From Castor canadensis (taxonomy: Eukaryota > Chordata > Mammalia > Rodentia > Castoridae): a DNA stretch of 64,000 nt. The position numbers and the translations under genes are program-made. The DNA lies in NCBI RefSeq assembly GCF_047511655.1, contig NC_133387.1:24050353-24114352 (forward strand). Direction: 5' to 3'. Below are positions 25,301 to 33,320 of this stretch, in pieces. Position 1 is the stretch's first letter. Each line of letters begins with the position of its first letter. The notes beneath the pieces were generated by a model. That model saw only the letters and a list, made by a program, of their open reading frames with translations, did not search any database and was not told the DNA's origin.

Positions 25301-28300
25301 ATTGCCCTGTCTAGATTCACAAAATACAGTGCCACACAGTGCGCTGTGAGATAGAATAGGTGCAGAGGACACTGAAAGTAGCCTTCGGTATTGGCCCTAA
25401 CCCTGCATGCATGTGCTGGTCCTTCTCATCCCATGGACTACTCCATGTGGCATTTTCTCATACATGTTAACTATTGATTAGAAGACTGGTGCTAGTTTTC
25501 AGCCTAAGTCCATCCTTTCTCCTGGAAGAACAGTTCAAGAAACCGTGTTCTACTAGAGAAAGAGTTGCTATCATCAATAGCACTGTGTTGTTATTTTCAT
25601 AGCAACTTTTGTGAAAGAACTCTAGGAAAAAGCCTTCTAGAAGAGATAGCTGACAGGACTTTCATCAAGGGTGCAATTTCACATCAGGTAGATTTTCCTC
25701 TCTTTTGACTTGATGAAATGTGCACCTTCTGGCATAGAGATACATTGTTTATTGGATTCACATGCAGAATTTGCTTTGAAAGTAGAGTAACAATGCTAAA
25801 TACTAACCTGCGGTTTAGTGTGTGTCTTAACACATCCTAGGAAAATAACTATCTGCTTATTCCAGTACAGATATTTCATTACTTGCTCTTTTGTTTGCAG
25901 CATCTGGTCTTCTTAGTCTTTTGATGCTTCTACCATATTTTCCCTATATAATTCAGATGGTGACTAATGCTATTAATTTAATAACTTTAGAAACAGGACT
26001 ATCCCCCAGCTATTCCTCTGTTTCATTATATGAATGGCACTAAATACAGAAGTGTCTTCAACCTCAACCTCATAATGTATAAAATAGAAATAAGTGCAGA
26101 TAACCATTGAAAGCATTAAGGTTCAGTATTCATATCAGATAGGTCATTGTGTAAGTACAGTCAGGCATTACTTAATGGTGGGACATTCTGAGAAATGTGT
26201 CATTAGGTGATTTTGTCATCATGTGAACATCACACAGTATACTTATACAAACTAAAACAGCTACACTATCACTAGGTAATACAGTTTTATGGAAATACTA
26301 CTAGATGTGCTGTCCATTGTTGACCAAATGGTGTTACAAGGCACATGACTGAATATGAAATATATAAAACACTATTGTTACTTTATATTATATTTAATAT
26401 ACATAGGAACATCCTTTAATTTTTTTCTGTCCTATCAGCCTTACTCTCTTGCCCTTTGTTGTGCTGTCTTCTACTTCTTGAAATCCAGTGGATTAACTAC
26501 ATTCCTTCCTTTCCCTGAATGCTGCCTTTGTTGCTCGAGGAGAGCATGTACCCTACACATTCTACATCCCAGACCATGTAATGACCTGGCATGTATTGTC
26601 TGAACACAAGTATGGACATGCAGATCCCCTCTTGGGGTCCAGTGTGTTAGGAGTCTGTAGGATCCTGCATTTGGAGGCCAACCTGAGACACTATGACCAT
26701 TTACCTTTTCCTTTCAGGTGCCTTTAGAAAAGGCATTTAGCACCCATCTCGCCATTCTGAAAGAAACGCATTTGACCTTTAAGCTACCCACCCTCGACTA
26801 GTTTCTACTGACCTACTTTTTCTCTTCAGTGTCATCAGCGGTGTTGGGGAACTGGATCTAGACAAAAGGCTAGTGAAGAAATTAGAGCCGAGCACCAAAG
26901 ACAAGCCTTATCCTGACTGCCCCTTCCTGCTACTAGATGTGCGTGATAGAGATTCTTACCAGCAGTGCCACATCATTGGAGGTGAGAGAAAGAGGCTGTA
27001 GAGTGCTCACTCCTGGAAACGGGCACTTCCTTAGATACAGGTGGGCTTCACCCCAGCCCAGGGTTAGCAGCTAGGGAAAATGTACATGGATCCATGCTGG
27101 AAACCCATTGAGTTAACTCCACCATGCACTCCGAGAGAGGCCGCTGATGTTCTCAGGTGGGTCGGGAGCCCAGCACTAAATGTGAGCAGCACAATGAAAC
27201 GTCATCCTGTGTTCAGAGTGCACAGTTGCTTTTCATTCACAAAACTACTTAGGTTTATGGCTCATTGATTTTAAAAAATATATTTGCCTCTTAGATTTTT
27301 CAACCAGCTAGCAATTGGAGCCAAGTTGTAATAAGAGAGCTACAGTCTTCCTAAACTTTTTTTTCTCTTTGCAGCCTACAGTTACCCAATTGCAACTCTG
27401 TCCAGAACAATGAACCCCTATTCAAATGATATTCTCGAATATGTATCCTTTGTTGTGTTTTAAGGAGTTGGATGGTATGAGAGTTACAAGAATAAAACTT
27501 ATCATGAATCATGCTGCTGGTAAGAAACCATGAGGGACCTCTGACATGATCAGGTTTGCCTAGTTTAGATTTTGGATTCCTAAAATTGGCTAAGAATCTT
27601 GACTATTAAGGCAGATGCTTCCAAACCATACTGCAATAGGCCCAAAACAAGTAGGCTAAGAGTTGTGATCCATTGAGAATTAGTCCTAAGACTTCTATTG
27701 CCCCAGAAAGCTTACCCAAGGAGAACTTAAGAAGCAAGTATCTTTCTATTTTAATTTTTTTCTTCTTTTTAGAATTTTAATTTTTTCCATTCATAAAAAT
27801 AATATAAGTAAAAGATAATTTAAATAATCAAGAAATATAAAAAAGAAAGTGGAAATCTCCCATCATCACACAAATAGAATATTAGCTTCTGTTACATTAT
27901 TGGTATATTTTATTTCATACTGTTTTCTATGTGTGTCTGGGTTTTTTTTTTTTACAAAGTTGAAGTCATTTTGTATAATTTAATGCCTTGCTTTTTTTCT
28001 ACTTCATATTACAGTGTATTTCCCCATGTTAATACAAGCGCTCTAAAACTCCATTTTCGGTGCTGTATAACATCTCATCTTCAGATTTGCTGTAACTTAC
28101 TAAACCATTCCTTTATTTTGGACTTTTAGGTGGTTCCACCTTTTTACTCTTATAAGAAAGGCTTCCGTGGATATATTGTACATAGAAGCTCTCTGTTTCT
28201 TTGTAAAAATGGAAATTGAAATATTTCCTTTCCAGAATCGTAAGGATGAAAGAACTAAAGGGTATAAAGTATGTAACAAGTACCATCTTGGACTGAGGTA

Positions 28301-30515
28301 ATACCAGTTCATAAAAGAAAAGAATACCAGCTTGCCTGGTTTCTGTGACAGGAGAAATCCAGTGACCACTGGTGTGAAGGGGAAGAAGGAGCTGAACTCA
28401 GAAGGATGAACATATCAGTCCTGTGTTCCTTGGGGTTTCTTTTAATCTGGAAACATTAGCTCAGTACCCGAACCTTAACTCATCTAGAAAAATGCCCATG
28501 GCAAGATCATCATTCTGTATGATGACGATGAGAGACTGGCCAGTCAGGCGGCCACCACTATGTGTGAGCGTGGGTTTGAAAACCTCTTCATGCTTTCTGG
28601 AGGTGAGCAAGATTGCATTCTGCCTAGGACTTACAAGATGGCTCATAGTCCTTTAACCCAGCCCATCACCTTTCTCTTCTCAGTGTTCAGACTTAGTGTT
28701 CACAAGGAGAGAAAGCTGTGCTGACTGGAAGGAAGAAAGAGTTATGTGAAATGTCCATTAGCTCTATCAGCATGCATTTCTTGTGTGGGTTTTTTTGTTT
28801 TCTTTTGTTCTGTTTTTGTCTTTTGGTACTGGGGTTTGACCTCCGGGCCCCTTCTTCTTGAACCACACCCCTACCCCTTTTTATTTTAGCTTATTTTTCA
28901 AGTAAGGCTCTCGCTTTTGCCTGGGTCAGTCTCAGACCATGATCCTCCTTCCACCTCCCAAATAGCCAGGATGACAGGCCTGAACCACCATACCTGGCTT
29001 CTTTTCTGAGATAGGGACTCACTAACTTTACCCTGCGGGCCTCAAACCATGATATTCCCCTCTCTGCCGCCCAAGTATCTGGTTCTGTAGGTGTATACTA
29101 CCACACCTAGCCTTTGTTTGTTTCGTTTGTTTGAGACAGAGTCTTGCTATGCAGCCCAGTGTGCTCTCAAACTCACGAACTTCATGCTTCAGTCTCTCAA
29201 GTGTTGAAATTACAGGCATGTACCTCTGGGCCCAGCTAGCACTTGTTTTTAATTCCTAAAATAACTATGTTGCTCGGAGCTCTAAGAATGCTAAAGATTT
29301 GAGCAAAGGATTTCTTGTGGAATGCTCAGAATCCCACATAGTAACTAAAACTTTCTGGTGTATCTTGCTTTATGGTGAAACAGTTAAAGATTTCCTGTCC
29401 TTATTGGCCTCAACTAGGTGACCAAAGATTAGAAGACATGTGGGTTTTTTCAGACTTGGTATGGCTCCTCCATGTTAATCCTGCTTTTTCTGATGCTCTC
29501 CTATCTCTAGGTCTGAAAGTCTTAGCTCAGAAATTCCCAGAAGGACTGATTACTGGTTCCCTGCCAGCCTCTTGCCAGCAGGCCCTTCCTCCTGGTTCTG
29601 CCCGGAAACGGTCCAGCCCCAAAGTGCCGCCCCCGCCAGCAGAAAACAAATGGAGATTTACCCCAGAAGACTTAAAAAAGATAGAGTATTATCTGGAAGA
29701 GGACCAGGGTCCTTCAGACAACCCTAGTAAGATACTGCAACCTTTGCTTTCTATAGACTTGAGATTCACGGTTTCACCTCATCTCGTCATGTGCGGACTT
29801 CATCTTTATAGTCAGATCCTTAACATATTTGAAGCCATGGGTGTGATGAAGTGATGGGTCAAAAATCATGGAGATGAGACTTGAGCCGTCAAAGCGTGTG
29901 TCTCAGGCAGAGTTGAGGAACCAATCATGAGGCATTCAGATTCTTCTTAGGAGCTTTTCCTTTCCTTTTGCTTCTGGGTTCTTTTAAGCCACTTCCCAGA
30001 GTCTTGCTGGTTTGTCTTACTGCCTTACCTTTGACCCCCTGGTTTCTTTTCTCCCTCTTCTAATTGCTCCTCATGCTGCACCCCTCCTACCAAGGAAGGA
30101 GTGAAAGACTATCTGGATTTGTGGAGGTTAATGAAGAAGAAAAAAAAAAGCTATCTGGGTTTCCCTCCATTCCTACCCCCTTCCCAACTTCAAGCTGATC
30201 TCAAGGATGAGGAGTAGGTCATCATTGTCTCAAAGTCGATGCTGCATAGGGCTTCATTAGCTTAAAAGTGGTTGTAGACTAGGGCTTCATTAGCTTAAAA
30301 GTATACTTGAGGGATCATCCCTGGAATTGTTCTCGCAGCTCTGTTCCTCTTTCTTGTTCCCTTCAGGCCGACTGATCCAAAGTAACTTCTGCGGAAGAGA
30401 CTCCAAGGTGCCTGTTGCCCGCAGTGGTCAGAACCTACCCGCCGGGGCCCCTGGCGGCCACTTGAACCCCCGTGCACTCAGCAGTGGCCACCCACAAGGC
30501 AAACCCTGGAAGTAG
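4259..30515 (+). CDS. CEP41: CEP41 (centrosomal protein 41), exons 2-11, gene-level entry
   Basis: Coding exons join as 4259-4322, 13759-13806, 17775-17836, 19132-19201, 24827-24971, 26830-26981, 27375-27442, 28488-28602, 29511-29726 and 30367-30515. They sum to 1089 nt, an open frame of 362 codons plus TAG. Every junction has matching phase and GT/AG ends. The translation aligns along its whole length with mammalian CEP41, for example [40 protein letters not shown] and the C-terminus [11 protein letters not shown]. The human protein has 373 residues and exon 1 encodes the first 11, so only exon 1 is missing; it lies left of the window. CEP41 is a centriole and basal-body protein needed for tubulin glutamylation in cilia, and human mutations cause Joubert syndrome (established knowledge). 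Its one recognisable domain is rhodanese-like, about residues 169-266. There are no frameshifts or internal stops, so the gene looks functional. Confidence 0.97.
5721..5809 (+). mobile_element. ID-like tRNA SINE
   Basis: Contains tagagatataactcagtgg-type A box (ggagatataactcagtggta) and B box ggtttgattccaacac, ending in an A-rich tail. Confidence 0.8.
6366..6455 (-). mobile_element. ID-like tRNA SINE
   Basis: Antisense copy with a T-run at 6369-6384 and reversed A box at gagctacatccccaac. Flanked by TTGGATTGGC at 6342 and 6456, a target-site duplication inside the old L1. Confidence 0.85.
7021..7238 (-). mobile_element. Composite SINE (tRNA tail plus 7SL-like head)
   Basis: Antisense order: tRNA-like part (gagactggggcttgtactca ... 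gagccacacctccagtcc), then 7SL-like part (ctcccaagtagctaggat ... gcgcccagct). Inserted in the old L1. Confidence 0.85.
7925..8760 (-). mobile_element. Second old antisense L1 fragment
   Basis: Covers the same L1 region as the fragment at 6045-7860 (first-aid words: aataatattctgttg, ctcatcagttgatggacatt, cattcccaccagcaatgta). It is therefore a separate insertion or a duplicated piece, not a continuation. Confidence 0.7.
11934..12039 (+). mobile_element. ID-like tRNA SINE
   Basis: gggctgtggatgtagctcag start, B box gggttcaaaatccagc, and an AAT-repeat tail. Confidence 0.8.
12080..12180 (+). mobile_element. MIR-like
   Basis: acttgctgtgtcactggaca and gtttctcagttttctgac. Diverged. Confidence 0.5.
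13759..13806 (+). CDS. CEP41: CEP41 exon 3
   Basis: The acceptor is cttttcag and the donor GTGAGT. The exon is only 48 nt with phase 1 at both ends and encodes [16 protein letters not shown], about residues 33-48. It is short, lysine/glutamate-rich and probably helical. Because the length is a multiple of three, its omission would keep the frame. The donor follows a run of seven A residues. Confidence 0.95.
14090..14240 (+). mobile_element. MIR-like
   Basis: caggtacttaatcttccctc, gatagggtaataataccttt, taaattagacagtattcata. Diverged. Confidence 0.5.
17080..17245. mobile_element. Old L1-like fragment
   Basis: The stretch with aaaacataaatttacagtcc, gtacagttactttagtagtg, attctcattgtt and cttgcaaaactgaag resembles a common old L1 segment. 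Strand was not resolved. Confidence 0.45.
17330..17520 (+). mobile_element. MIR
   Basis: ccagctgtgtggcctggggc, aacttagcttctctgggttt, cctcatttgtaaaata: the sense MIR core. Confidence 0.8.
17775..17836 (+). CDS. CEP41: CEP41 exon 4
   Basis: The acceptor is gcttttcag and the donor GTAAGT. The 62 nt complete an Asn codon and add 20 codons ending in VTTFAQL, about residues 49-69. The encoded stretch [14 protein letters not shown] is strongly basic. Confidence 0.95.
18322..18611 (+). mobile_element. Composite SINE (7SL-like head, tRNA-like tail) interrupted by an L1 tail
   Basis: The head ggtggctcatgcctgtaatc through ctactcaggaggcagagatc is 7SL/B1-like with its A and B boxes. It leads to a CCCTTCACAAAAAA linker and then a tRNA-derived unit (gggctggtggagtggctcaa ... 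gttcaagccccag). Between them sits an unrelated insert (18462-18532). The A-rich tail ends near 18611. Confidence 0.88.
18462..18532 (+). mobile_element. Very short L1 3' end nested in the SINE
   Basis: The segment matches the last part of the L1 tail at 54900-54955 (gggggagaaatga, cttgtatg, acatatgaataataaaa). It is flanked by direct repeats AAAAAAGGGCTGGTGG at 18446-18461 and 18533-18548, a 16 bp target-site duplication. Only about 70 nt of L1 inserted. Confidence 0.88.
19132..19201 (+). CDS. CEP41: CEP41 exon 5
   Basis: The acceptor is cctatcag and the donor GTAATG. The 70 nt encode [20 protein letters not shown] and three more residues (about 70-92), plus one base of the next Asp codon. 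The sequence is conserved with human CEP41 apart from a conservative Ile to Val change at its first residue. Confidence 0.95.
19650..19875 (-). mobile_element. MIR
   Basis: ttcttatttaatccttgaaa, cacagatgagaagcccaagc, cacttgcccaaggtggtcca: the antisense MIR core. Confidence 0.8.
19880..20160 (-). mobile_element. L2-like fragment
   Basis: ggcaggtttcctcaaggcgt, ttgaactggtccttgaaggg and gcatgtgcagggaacc follow the antisense L2 pattern. Confidence 0.5.
20935..21340 (-). mobile_element. Old antisense L1-like 3' fragment
   Basis: Words such as tcctgggatgtaccacaatt and cttccattggtggg followed by aatgctgcattgtatat resemble the antisense 3' part of old mammalian L1. Confidence 0.55.
22452..22478. repeat. 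(GT)n microsatellite
   Basis: About 13 GT units in CEP41 intron 5. Confidence 0.95.
23154..23238 (-). mobile_element. ID-like tRNA SINE
   Basis: Antisense: T-run, ggacccagggcctcatgc, and tcactgagctacatccccag as the reversed 5' end. Confidence 0.8.
23345..23678 (-). mobile_element. Composite SINE with two 7SL-like units
   Basis: Antisense order: tRNA-like tail (gttttgaactcggggctttg ... gagccacagcttcagccc), then two 7SL/B1-like units ending at about 23560 (gaaccaccatgcccagct) and 23678 (gagctactgctcctggtt). Confidence 0.82.
24827..24971 (+). CDS. CEP41: CEP41 exon 6
   Basis: The acceptor is gaaatcttag and the donor GTACGC. The 145 nt encode about residues 93-140. This is a low-complexity, Ser/Thr/Asn/Gly-rich linker ([20 protein letters not shown], then the SPVEQSPSP segment and [11 protein letters not shown]). 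It is the least conserved part of the protein against human, as expected for a disordered spacer between the N-terminal segment and the rhodanese-like domain. Confidence 0.95.
24972..26829 (+). other. CEP41: CEP41 intron 6
   Basis: Mostly single-copy. It contains one DNA-transposon-like fragment at 26155-26355; no exon was seen in the rest. Confidence 0.75.
26155..26355. mobile_element. Old DNA-transposon-like element
   Basis: acagtcaggcattacttaat at one end and gttacaaggcacatgactga at the other form weak inverted ends; cattaggtgattttgtcatc is internal. It matches a common mammalian element whose name I did not fix. Confidence 0.5.
26830..26981 (+). CDS. CEP41: CEP41 exon 7 (start of rhodanese-like domain)
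   Basis: The acceptor is ttctcttcag and the donor GTGAGA. The 152 nt encode about residues 141-191, from [15 protein letters not shown] to [18 protein letters not shown], then QQCHIIG. The LLLDVRD strand and the following H-I-I-G turn are the usual first half of a rhodanese fold (D-V-R with H-I-x-G-A). The final G is the first base of the Ala codon completed in the next exon. Confidence 0.96.
26982..27374 (+). other. CEP41: CEP41 intron 7
   Basis: A 393 nt intron with GTGAGA donor and tttgcag acceptor. No repeat or other feature was recognised. Confidence 0.85.
27375..27442 (+). CDS. CEP41: CEP41 exon 8
   Basis: The acceptor is tttgcag. The 68 nt complete the Ala codon and add [20 protein letters not shown] then EY, about residues 192-214. 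The downstream donor is GTATCCTTT, which is the U12-type rather than the U2-type consensus; see the intron entry. Confidence 0.96.
27443..28487 (+). other. CEP41: CEP41 intron 8, candidate U12-type (minor spliceosome) intron
   Basis: The 5' splice site reads GTATCCTTT, a 9/9 match to the GT-AG class U12 consensus. The 3' end carries aacCTTAACTcatctag, with the branch-site core CCTTAAC at 28473-28479. The putative branch adenosine sits about 10 nt before the exon, and there is no polypyrimidine tract. All three traits are diagnostic of U12 introns. The other CEP41 introns here have ordinary GTRAGT-like donors. The intron body holds an old antisense L1 3' piece at about 27765-28215. Confidence 0.85.
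27765..28215 (-). mobile_element. Old antisense L1-like fragment in CEP41 intron 8
   Basis: The order of words (cctttattttggacttttag, gtggttccacctttttac, aaggcttccgtgg) resembles the antisense L1 3' region. Diverged. Confidence 0.5.
28488..28602 (+). CDS. CEP41: CEP41 exon 9 (rhodanese-like active-loop region)
   Basis: The exon begins AAAAATGCC after catctag and ends before GTGAGC. The 115 nt encode about residues 215-252, [20 protein letters not shown] onward to the LFMLSGG turn. In true rhodaneses the loop after the IIILY strand holds a catalytic Cys; here it is Asp-Asp-Asp-Glu, so the domain is a non-catalytic rhodanese fold. This is also so in human CEP41, so it is a family trait and not a local mutation. 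Confidence 0.96.
28795..29005 (-). mobile_element. Composite SINE (tRNA-like tail plus 7SL-like unit)
   Basis: Antisense: ggtactggggtttgacctcc, then cacctcccaaatagccagg and ctgaaccaccatacctggct. Confidence 0.8.
29006..29238 (-). mobile_element. Two further 7SL/B1-like units
   Basis: One unit ends at about 29113 (ctaccacacctagcc). A second, after a T/G-rich linker, runs to 29238 (gacagagtcttgctatgcag ... tgggcccagct). The second looks like a separate B1-type insertion. Confidence 0.7.
29511..29726 (+). CDS. CEP41: CEP41 exon 10
   Basis: The acceptor is ctatctctag and the donor GTAAGA. The 216 nt, phase 1 at both ends, encode about residues 253-324. The first part ([20 protein letters not shown]) closes the rhodanese-like domain. 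Next comes a proline/serine-rich stretch with basic RKR, then [20 protein letters not shown], a conserved acidic helix. The frame stays open past the donor to 29854, but that extension is intronic. Confidence 0.96.
29727..30366 (+). other. CEP41: CEP41 intron 10
   Basis: A 640 nt intron with no recognised repeat. It has a short local duplication: the words agggcttcattagcttaaaa occur twice, at about 30248-30267 and 30281-30300. Confidence 0.75.
30367..30515 (+). CDS. CEP41: CEP41 exon 11 (terminal coding exon)
   Basis: The acceptor is cccttcag. The exon encodes [20 protein letters not shown] and onward to GHPQGKPWK, then TAG at 30513-30515. The tail is rich in Gly, Pro, Ser and Arg, presumably disordered, and ends exactly as human CEP41 does (GKPWK). 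An AATAAA lies 20 nt after the stop. Confidence 0.96.
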
Positions 30516-31907
30516 ACTTTGTCTTGCTTAGTCAAATAAATGTTTCCCCTCCTTTCGGGCCCCCAAGCAGTTCCCAAGTTGGTCATTTTCAGAAAGTGCT
30601 GTAGAAGAAAAATGGTGAGGTGGGATAGGCCCTTTTCCTTCCCTGTCTCCATCCATCTCCTCTCCCTTCAGCCAGCTCCGGAAGGATTTTGACAGATGAC
30701 CGCAAAAACCAGAAGCGTGACAGGCTCTAGTGTCCTCCCTGTGTTTACAGTATATGTAAGTCTTTTGAGACTGAATAGGAAAAAAATAATCCCCTGTCTC
30801 CCCCTTTCCAAAAAAAACAATAAGGTCCGGCTTGTTTGGTCTATACCCAGTGTTTTGTAAATACTTTTGTCACATCTGCTGGTGTGTTCTATCCAACCAG
30901 GTTTTTTCGCTTACTATTGATTTCCTGGAAGATTGTCCAGGTGGGCTTGGCGTGGGCCTCTGTCCCCTGGGGTGTGGATGATCCTGTTCTGCAGCCACAG
31001 GCCCCACACCAGGCGCAGGTGCTAGCTGAGGCGCTCCGCCCAGCATGCTGCAGGCTCTGTTGAGTTAGGAGGCCTGTCCTGTGAGCCTGGCTCAGTTTTA
31101 CAGTTTAGTAGAGAAGCTCTGCACTTACTGAGTGCTCTCCTCATTAAATGGTTTCCTGGGGCCAGAAAGGGGGTGGTTAGCTGTCATCACACTGGGAGGA
31201 AGGCATCACACAGGATACCCTGGCCATGGTACAGGCCTGTGCTGAGAGTCCCTAGAAGCCCACCACAGCTCTCCCTCAATGGTTGGTATCACTGTTGTAA
31301 ATTTCCATTGCCCAACTCAAGTTCATCCATGTCAGATGGGTAGAAATCATGGCCACTTAAAAATGTGAGCTTTGCTCAGGCACCTGGGGACCGCACAAGG
31401 TGAGGAGGACTCTAGAGTCCTTTGTCAGGGCTGACAACCTCTTAAGCCCTTGCTTAAAAATACAGTATTAGTCTAATTGAGTAATTAGTGCAATTTCCTG
31501 CTTACCTTTCATGCTCATGACTGAGCTGTGATTAGGAGGTTGTGATTATAGATTCTGGTTTTGGCCGGAATTTTGAATCAGCATTAATTGAATTGCTAGA
31601 TGACTGACGTTCTGTTTAATTGGGGGAACAAAAGATCTCAGGTAAGGATGAACTCTGAAATCATACGAAAAGGAAAAGAGCCTTGTTAATTTTTATGGCC
31701 TGTGATCGTAGCTGTGATAAGGGACTAAGGAATAAATTGTGCTCTTTGTCATGGCAACCAGCTTTGAAAAGCCCACTGAAAATTGCCCATCCTTAGGTGG
31801 CTGTCGCTGCTCTGTGAGACTTGCCTTAACAGTACTATTTTCTTGCCACCAAAAAGAGAAAAAAAGCACCACAGTATTTCTAGCATGAGGGCTGTGTTTG
31901 TAAGAGA

Positions 31908-31922
31908 AATAAACGTAATAAA
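31908..31922 (+). promoter_or_regulatory. Tandem AATAAA poly(A) signals
   Basis: Two AATAAA hexamers lie 9 nt apart on the sense strand of CEP41, about 1.4 kb after its stop. They are plausible distal cleavage signals, but the sequence alone cannot show that they are used. Confidence 0.35.
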
Positions 31923-33219
31923 TATCGCATGGAGACATATGGAAAAATAACTCAGATTCAGCCCAGCTCTGTTTCAGAATGTGTTTATTCTTCTCTACTT
32001 GATTTCCAAAGTGCAACATTTTCCGATGCTTTAGAAATCAAACAAACCAGGGACATTGTTCAGATGTCAAGCCGTGCCCAATTTTCCACAAGATTCAAGA
32101 ATCTTGTATAAAATTCAGCCAACATACACATAGCTTTAATGAGGAGCCTGTCATGTTTCCCCATAAATTTATTGCCTGAGAACTTAGTTCAGCCTTTCAC
32201 TAATGCCAAAATGCTCTGGCTTTTATTTTCTTTACAACATAGATAGAAAAATGCAAATTTTTCACACTCAGCTTTCCCCTAGTATAGACAGGATTTTCAG
32301 CCATCTTTGATGTGTATATGTTTTTAAGGAAAAGTGTTTTTCTATGAAACAAAGTTCTTGTTATGCCATTTTAAAGCTGGCTAGTCAGGAGATTAGACCT
32401 CCCCACCCAATGTACTTTGAAAGTAAAGGATCGTTCCCCACAGATACTAGTGTTAGAAACTGTTGTAGATAGTGTGGAAAGCCATTTCAGCCAAGCTTTC
32501 AGATTGCTGTGTGTTTACCGGACACATTAGCAGAATGAATGTATTTCTGTGTGTTTCTCCATAGTACTTTGCCCTGTTGGTAAAGATTAAACTATTTCAT
32601 AAAACCGGTTCTGATTCTGCATTGTATGTGTTAAGCATTACTCTCAGACGTTTTTTCACATGCTAGAGGTATTCCTTTTAACGTTCTACTTTACTAGTTT
32701 CTTCATTAGATTATTTGACATGTATTATTTAAATGATCAGTGATACTTTGTGCAATTATGAATGTTGAAGATTAAAGAACATAGTTACTAATTTGTCGTT
32801 TGCTATTAATGCGCTGAACCTGCCAACTTCTCTCTTCCTCTCTGTCAAGATGATTTGGGGAATCCCAGGAGACTGGTGTGATTTGAAAGATTACCTCCTT
32901 TTGCTGTATCTCCCAGAAAGACGTGTATTCTGTGTATAAATGAGTCAGGAAATCGTTCCAATGAGAGCAAGAGACTTGAGCTCTCTAGTCAGAAGACCTG
33001 GGTTTCTTTCCTGGCTCAGGAAGACATTGATGGCCACTTTGAACAGATTGTAAAATGTTCAAGTGGCTTTCTTGCCAGTGTTTTAGGGACTGACCAAGCT
33101 GATCTTGCCTAGGAATTTACAACCTTTGAGAAAGAAGGTGCTTTGTAGCTACACCCAGCAACTGTGTTGGCCAAAATTTAGTAATAGGTTAAATGCCTCA
33201 AAGAGGAAGTTTGTATTTA

Positions 33220-33320
33220 AGAAAGAGAAGAATAGAGGGTGGAAGAAAACAAGGAAGGGAGGGAAGAAGAGAGACAAAAAGGGAGAGAGGAAGAGATGGA
33301 AGAAGGGAAGAGAATGCTAT
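33220..33320. repeat. Purine-rich (GGAAGA-like) tract
   Basis: About 100 nt, nearly all A and G on the plus strand; the 80-codon frame over it is an artefact of low complexity. Confidence 0.8.

Larger units (their letters stand above)
28603..29510 (+). other. CEP41: CEP41 intron 9
   Basis: More than half of it is antisense SINE sequence (28795-29238). The rest is single-copy. Confidence 0.8.

Noticed and set aside
29727-29854. CEP41 exon 10 frame continuing to 29854
   Set aside because: A good GTAAGA donor ends the exon at 29726 and the next exon continues the CEP41 protein; the extension has no homology.
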